This document shows positions 60,073 through 64,000 of a stretch of DNA of 64,000 nucleotides, in pieces. The DNA comes from Streptomyces sp. NBC_00286 (lineage in GTDB: Bacteria; Actinomycetota; Actinomycetes; Streptomycetales; Streptomycetaceae): assembly GCF_036173125.1 (NCBI RefSeq), contig NZ_CP108054.1, positions 2,046,001 to 2,110,000 of the forward strand, written 5' to 3'. Each line of letters begins with the position of its first letter. The stretch's first letter is position 1. The position numbers and the translations under genes are program-made. Under the pieces are notes generated by a model, which ran no database searches, was not told the origin of the DNA, and saw nothing but the letters and a program-made list of their open reading frames with translations.

Positions 60073-62439
60073 ATGCCCAGCCCGTCCAGCCCTCGGTCCA
60101 GCCGCCCCTCCAGACGTACCGTGCTCGCCACCGGCTCCGCACTCGGCGGGACGCTGCTCGCAGGCGGCCTGCCCGCACCGGCCACGGCGGCGTCCGGCAC
60201 AGCGACCTCCACAACGGCCTCCGGAGCTGCCCCGCACCCCGCTTCCGACCCCTGGCGTACCGTCCTCGACGACGCCGACCTGGTCTGGCAGCGGATGCCG
60301 AAGACCTGGTACGAGGGCCCGTTCCTGGGCAACGGCTTCCTGGGTTCCGGCATCTACGCCGAACCGGGCAGGGAAACCGAGGCCGTCCGCTTCAACGTGC
60401 AGCACTCCGAAGTCCAGGACCACCGCCCGGAGTTCGGCTCCCTCTTCGGGCTGGCCCGGCTGCCGATCGGCCACTTCACCCTGGAACCGGTCGGCACGAT
60501 CACCGGCCTGAACTGGCGCCTCGGCCTGCGCGACGCCGAACTGACCGGCACGCTCACCACCGACAAGGGCAAGCTCACGATCCGTGCCCTGGTGCACAAC
60601 TCCCGCTCCGTACTGGCCATCGAGGTCACGCCGAGCGACGGCGAGCGCGACTTCAGGTGGGTCTTCCACCCGGCGAAGGCGGTCAGCCCGCGCGCCGATT
60701 TCCGTCCGCTCCCGGAGGGATACGCGGCCAACCCGCCCGCCGAGACCGGGGAACACGACGGCGTCTCCACCGCCGTACAACCCCTACTCTCTGGCGGACA
60801 ACATGTCACCGCGTGGCGGGAGCGCACCCGGGGCCGTACGCGAACGCTGTACGCGCATGTCGGGCACTCGTACCCCAAGTCGACGGCGCTCGGGCGGGCA
60901 CTGGCCGCCGTCCGCGGCGCCGCGCTCCTCTCGTACGACCTCCTGGCGGTGACGCATCGCGCCTGGTGGCGGGCCTTCTACCGCAAGAGTTTCCTCTCGC
61001 TGCCCGACGCGCGCATCCAGCGCTTCTACTGGATCCAGCTCTACAAGACGGCGTCCGCGGCCCGCCGAGACGCCCCCGTGATGGCGACCTGCGGCCCCTG
61101 GGTCGAGTCCACGCCGTGGCCGGCAACCTGGTGGAACCTGAACGTGCAGCTGGAGTACTGGCTGATCCACGGTTCCAACCATCTCGAGCTCGACGCGGTG
61201 ACAAGGGCGTTGAGCGAGTTCCGCGACAACCTCACCGCCGAGATGGCACCCGCGTACCGGGCCGACTCCCTCGGCATCCCGCGCACCACCGACGCCTCGT
61301 TGGTCAACGGCGGCGCGACAGGCCCCGTACTCGGCTATGGCGTCGGCATCCCGGGCCAGGACCCGCCGACCCCCGAGGTAGGCAACCTCACCTGGGCCCT
61401 CCACAACGTCTGGCTCAGCTACCGCCACACCATGGACGAGTCGATCCTCCGCGACGTCCTTTTCCCCCTCCTCCGCAAGGCGATCAACTACTACCTGCAC
61501 TTCCTGGAGCCGGGCGCGGACGGCAAGCTCCACCTGCCGGCCACCTTCTCCCCCGAGTACGGCGGCAACTCCAAGGACTGCAACTACGACCTGATGCTGT
61601 TGACATGGGGCTGTCGTACGCTCCTGGAGTCGACCGAACTCCTCGGCATCGACGACGAGTTGGCACCGCGCTGGCGCGAGGTGCTGGCCCGGCGGGTGGC
61701 GTACCCGACCGACGAGAACGGCTTCATGATCGGCGCGGACATCCCCTTCGCGAAGTCGCACCGCCACTACTCGCATCTGCTGGCGGTGTACCCCCTGTAC
61801 GAACTGACGGGCAGTACGCCGACTGAAAAGGCCCTGATCGAGAAGTCCTTGGCCCACTGGGTCGGCTTCGAGGGCGCCCTCCAGGGCTACACATTCACAG
61901 GCGCGGCCTCGATCTCGGCCCTGCTGGGCAAAGGCGAGGACGCGCTCACCTACCTCGGCCAGCTGATGTCCCGCTTCATCCAGCCCAACACCATGTACAA
62001 GGAAACCGGCCCGGTCATCGAAACCCCCCTGTCGGCGGCCCAGTCCCTGCACGACATGGTCTGCCAGTCGTGGGGCGGCATCGTCCGCGTCTTCCCCGCC
62101 CTCCCCGCGGCCTGGTCGGACCTGACGGTCCACAACTTCCGCACGCAGGGGGCGTTTCTGCTCAGCGCGGTGCGGGAGGGAGGGGCGACGCGCTGGGTGC
62201 GGCTGGCGAGCGAGGCGGGCGCGCCGTGCGTCGTACGTCACGGCATCGCGGGCGCCGTCGACGTACGGGACGCCCGCGGACGCCCCCTGCGATACGACTC
62301 CGTCGACGACGGCACGATCCAAATCCCCCTACGTAAGGGCGAGTCGGCACTGATCACCGCCAAGGGCGACCGCCCGGACCTACAAATCGCTCCGGTCGAG
62401 CCGAACGAGGCGGCCCCGCGATGGGGGCTACCGGCCTGA
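60073..62439 (+). CDS. Tat-exported glycoside hydrolase, GH95-like
   Basis: A 788-residue secreted protein. The signal peptide has a twin-arginine motif (SRRTVLATG) and ends near APATAA. The mature protein opens with the GH95-type N-terminal domain (WYEGPFLGNGFLGSGIYAEP), has an alpha/alpha-barrel core with WWNLNVQLEYWLIHGSNHLE and SPEYGGNSKDCNYDLML, and the usual C-terminal strand domain from GGIVRVFPALPAAWSDLTV. GH95 enzymes remove alpha-L-fucose or alpha-L-galactose; the exact specificity is open. ATG 60073 follows CAGGAGGCG. Monocistronic. Confidence 0.78.
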   Translation: MPSPSSPRSSRPSRRTVLATGSALGGTLLAGGLPAPATAASGTATSTTASGAAPHPASDPWRTVLDDADLVWQRMPKTWYEGPFLGNGFLGSGIYAEPGRETEAVRFNVQHSEVQDHRPEFGSLFGLARLPIGHFTLEPVGTITGLNWRLGLRDAELTGTLTTDKGKLTIRALVHNSRSVLAIEVTPSDGERDFRWVFHPAKAVSPRADFRPLPEGYAANPPAETGEHDGVSTAVQPLLSGGQHVTAWRERTRGRTRTLYAHVGHSYPKSTALGRALAAVRGAALLSYDLLAVTHRAWWRAFYRKSFLSLPDARIQRFYWIQLYKTASAARRDAPVMATCGPWVESTPWPATWWNLNVQLEYWLIHGSNHLELDAVTRALSEFRDNLTAEMAPAYRADSLGIPRTTDASLVNGGATGPVLGYGVGIPGQDPPTPEVGNLTWALHNVWLSYRHTMDESILRDVLFPLLRKAINYYLHFLEPGADGKLHLPATFSPEYGGNSKDCNYDLMLLTWGCRTLLESTELLGIDDELAPRWREVLARRVAYPTDENGFMIGADIPFAKSHRHYSHLLAVYPLYELTGSTPTEKALIEKSLAHWVGFEGALQGYTFTGAASISALLGKGEDALTYLGQLMSRFIQPNTMYKETGPVIETPLSAAQSLHDMVCQSWGGIVRVFPALPAAWSDLTVHNFRTQGAFLLSAVREGGATRWVRLASEAGAPCVVRHGIAGAVDVRDARGRPLRYDSVDDGTIQIPLRKGESALITAKGDRPDLQIAPVEPNEAAPRWGLPA

Positions 62440-62911
62440 TCGCCGGCTGCGGGTACGTTGTGGCTGGTCGCGCCCACGCGGCGGAGCCGCAAATTGACAC
62501 AGCCCCGCGCCCCTAAAAACCTGCGACTGCCCGCACCCCGACGAGCAAGGGGCCCCGAAAAGCCCGGACCCCCAACTACCCGCATCCTCCCTCCGGCGGG
62601 AGGGGACGTGGGCCGGTGCGTCCTATGCCCGTCGCTTAGCTCCGGTCTGGGCACACCAGAACCCTGTACCAGCAAGGGGCCGTACGCCCTGTTGGCGACG
62701 GGCTGACGCACCGGACCACGGCCCCGCACCCACCAACCACCTCAGGGGCGCGGGGAACTGCGCGACCAGCCACACACAACCCGCAGCCGCGACACGCAGC
62801 GTCACCCACCACCCCCTGGCGGGGGCCTGGGGCGCAGCCCCCAGCTTCGGGAAGGGGCGGGGCTGGGGAAAGAAACCCCGCCCCACCCACCCGCACGAAA
62901 CCCGCCAACGC
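62440..62911. repeat. Repeat-rich intergenic region before rsgA's 3' end
   Basis: No gene was seen in 472 bases. It contains a reversed ACCAGCCAC-type unit (62448-62472), a reversed GGGGCGCGGGGC unit (62477-62513) and a forward GGGGCGCGGGGAACTGCGCG unit (62744-62790). Two hairpins close it: CTGGGGCGCAGCCCCCAG (62827-62844) and the terminator at 62854. Confidence 0.8.
62854..62884. terminator. Terminator hairpin downstream of rsgA
   Basis: GGGGCGGGG, a 13-base A-rich loop, then CCCCGCCCC: a perfect 9-bp GC stem 28 bases after the rsgA stop on the minus strand. Confidence 0.65.
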
Positions 62912-64000
62912 TCAGCGCCAACGCCCCCGCTTGGCGTCCATCGCGGCCCGCCCCAAAGCCCCCCGCCGCTTCCACTCCTTCCGAAGCTCCGCCCGAGCCC
63001 GCGCATCCGTCTTGGCAACGATCCGCTGATTCTCACGCAACAGCTTCCGATAGCTGTCGAGACGACGCTCCGGCAGCACACCCGACTCCACGGCCTCCAA
63101 CACCGCACACCCCGGCTCAGCCACATGCGCACAGTCCTGGAAACGACACTCCGCGGCAAGCTCCTCGATCTCCGAGAACACCTGCCCGACCCCACCCTCG
63201 GCATCGAAGAGCCCAACTCCCCGCAGCCCAGGCGTATCGATGAGCACACCGCCACCCGGCAGCACGAGAAGGTTGCGGGTCGTGGTCGTATGCCGCCCCT
63301 TCCCATCCACGTCACGCGTGGCGTGCACCGACATCACCTCTTCGCCGAGGAGGGCGTTGGCGAGGGTCGACTTACCGGCACCCGACTGCCCGAGCAGCAC
63401 GGACGTACCGCCGGAGACCACCGCGGCGAGGACATCGAGACCGTCCCCCACGGTGGAACTGACCGGCAGCACCGCCACACCCGGCGCGGTGGTCTCCACG
63501 TCCTGCACCAAATGCGAGAGCGTCGCACCGTCAGGCACGAGATCCGCCTTGGTCAGCACGACCAGCGGCTGCGCCCCCGACTCCCAGGCAAGCGCCAGAA
63601 ACCGCTCGATCCGCCCGAGATCGAGCTCCACCGCCAACGACACCGCGACCACCGCGTAGTCGACGTTGGCGGCAAGGATCTGCCCTTCCGACCGCTTCGA
63701 GGACGTCGAGCGCACGAAGGCGGTACGCCGCGGCAGATACGCCTGTACGTAACGGGGATCCCCGCCGGCGTCGACGGCGGCCCAGTCGCCGGTGCAGATG
63801 ACCCGCAGCGGATCGTTCGGCGTGACGAACTCGGTGTCGACCCGCACCAGCCCGTCGGCAGTGACCACATCGCACTGCCCACGATCAACCCGGACGACCC
63901 GCCCGGGCACCAGCCCCCGCTCGAGATACGGGGCGAATTCCGCAGCCCACGCGTCGTCCCAGCCATAGGACGCGAGCGGATGCGGAGAAAGAGAACCAGC
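62912..64000 (-). CDS. rsgA: Ribosome small-subunit-dependent GTPase RsgA, 5' end outside the window
   Basis: A circularly permuted GTPase that helps mature the 30S subunit. The N-terminal OB-fold (GYLERGLVPGRVVRV-like region, then GQCDVVTADG), G4 motif TKADL, G1 P-loop GQSGAGKSTLANAL, G3 DTPGLRG, and the C-terminal zinc knuckle (C-x4-C-x-H-x5-C around CRFQDCAHVAEPGCAV) are all visible. The frame is open to the window edge (HPLASYGWDDAWAAEFAPYL at its start), so an apparent GTG at 63910 is internal and the true start lies beyond 64000. Confidence 0.95.
   Translation of the reverse strand, partial: AGSLSPHPLASYGWDDAWAAEFAPYLERGLVPGRVVRVDRGQCDVVTADGLVRVDTEFVTPNDPLRVICTGDWAAVDAGGDPRYVQAYLPRRTAFVRSTSSKRSEGQILAANVDYAVVAVSLAVELDLGRIERFLALAWESGAQPLVVLTKADLVPDGATLSHLVQDVETTAPGVAVLPVSSTVGDGLDVLAAVVSGGTSVLLGQSGAGKSTLANALLGEEVMSVHATRDVDGKGRHTTTTRNLLVLPGGGVLIDTPGLRGVGLFDAEGGVGQVFSEIEELAAECRFQDCAHVAEPGCAVLEAVESGVLPERRLDSYRKLLRENQRIVAKTDARARAELRKEWKRRGALGRAAMDAKRGRWR

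Noticed and set aside
63910..64000. GTG 63910 as the start of rsgA
   Set aside because: The upstream codons to the window edge continue the conserved RsgA N terminus in frame (ASYGWDDAWAAEFAPY).

Overview
The window is chromosomal DNA from a Streptomyces-like actinomycete. Composition is very GC-rich with strong third-position G/C bias, GTG and TTG starts are frequent, GGAGG-type ribosome binding sites are common, and the gene content is typical of the genus (PPK2, phosphoketolase, DUF2637, DUF624-linked sugar ABC operon, XRE/DUF5753 remnant, RsgA). No rRNA, tRNA or CRISPR array was recognised. Most of it looks like chromosome-arm or accessory territory: short operons with many regulators, several decayed genes, and an unusually high load of short tandem repeats and dispersed palindromic repeats.

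Layout. 1-2174: end of an aromatic ring-cleavage operon (muconolactone isomerase-like end, SDR, LigA/LigB extradiol dioxygenase). 2185-4718: orphan sensor kinase, DUF4333 protein, membrane protein. 4889-10453: pyruvate carboxylase, a 5'-truncated aldehyde dehydrogenase, a secreted PQQ-type sugar dehydrogenase. 10790-17052: DUF899 protein, phosphoketolase, remnants of a PPOX-family protein and of a CRP-like protein carrying a small inversion, PPK2 and a zinc alcohol dehydrogenase; this resembles the hypoxia/stress gene sets of streptomycetes, partly decayed. 17296-19324: collapsed siderophore-uptake locus and a 33/36-bp tandem repeat. 19325-23695: VOC protein, SseB-like protein overlapping a membrane glycosyltransferase, divergent kinase-fold protein. 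23718-29018: sugar ABC importer (DUF624, two permeases, lipoprotein) with a LacI-type operator and a divergent Gfo/Idh/MocA dehydrogenase. 29323-37708: HAD hydrolase, FAD oxidoreductase/MFS pair with divergent LysR, small proteins, TnpB-like remnant, ArsR-type regulator coupled to an MFS exporter. 37742-37801: a perfect 60-bp palindrome. 38123-41425: GH6 cellulase with a CebR-type box, LysE/LeuE exporter, small proteins and an XRE-regulator remnant. 41519-43402: orphan LanC-like protein and an acetyltransferase, the latter bracketed by a 22-bp direct repeat. 43454-51512: xanthine-dehydrogenase-type molybdenum hydroxylase operon with divergent PucR regulator, then a TPR-like protein. 51513-59756: repeat-rich DNA, a GntR regulator with 17 tandem 12-residue repeats at its N terminus, an FhuF-like iron reductase behind an iron box, DUF2637 protein, RsbW-like ATPase, PP2C-like protein with lost metal ligands, TrmB/LuxR-type regulator. 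60073-62439: Tat-exported GH95-like glycosidase. 62912-64000: 5'-incomplete RsgA.

The strongest unusual signals concern genome dynamics rather than one pathway: GC-rich palindromic elements sitting in frame inside three genes, two further dispersed repeat families in the intergenic regions, in-frame minisatellites (periods 6, 9, 15, 33/36, 36 and 45 bp) in many genes, an approximately 80-bp micro-inversion splitting a CRP-like gene, and the 60-bp palindrome. All functional calls rest on recognising family motifs by eye; no database search was run.
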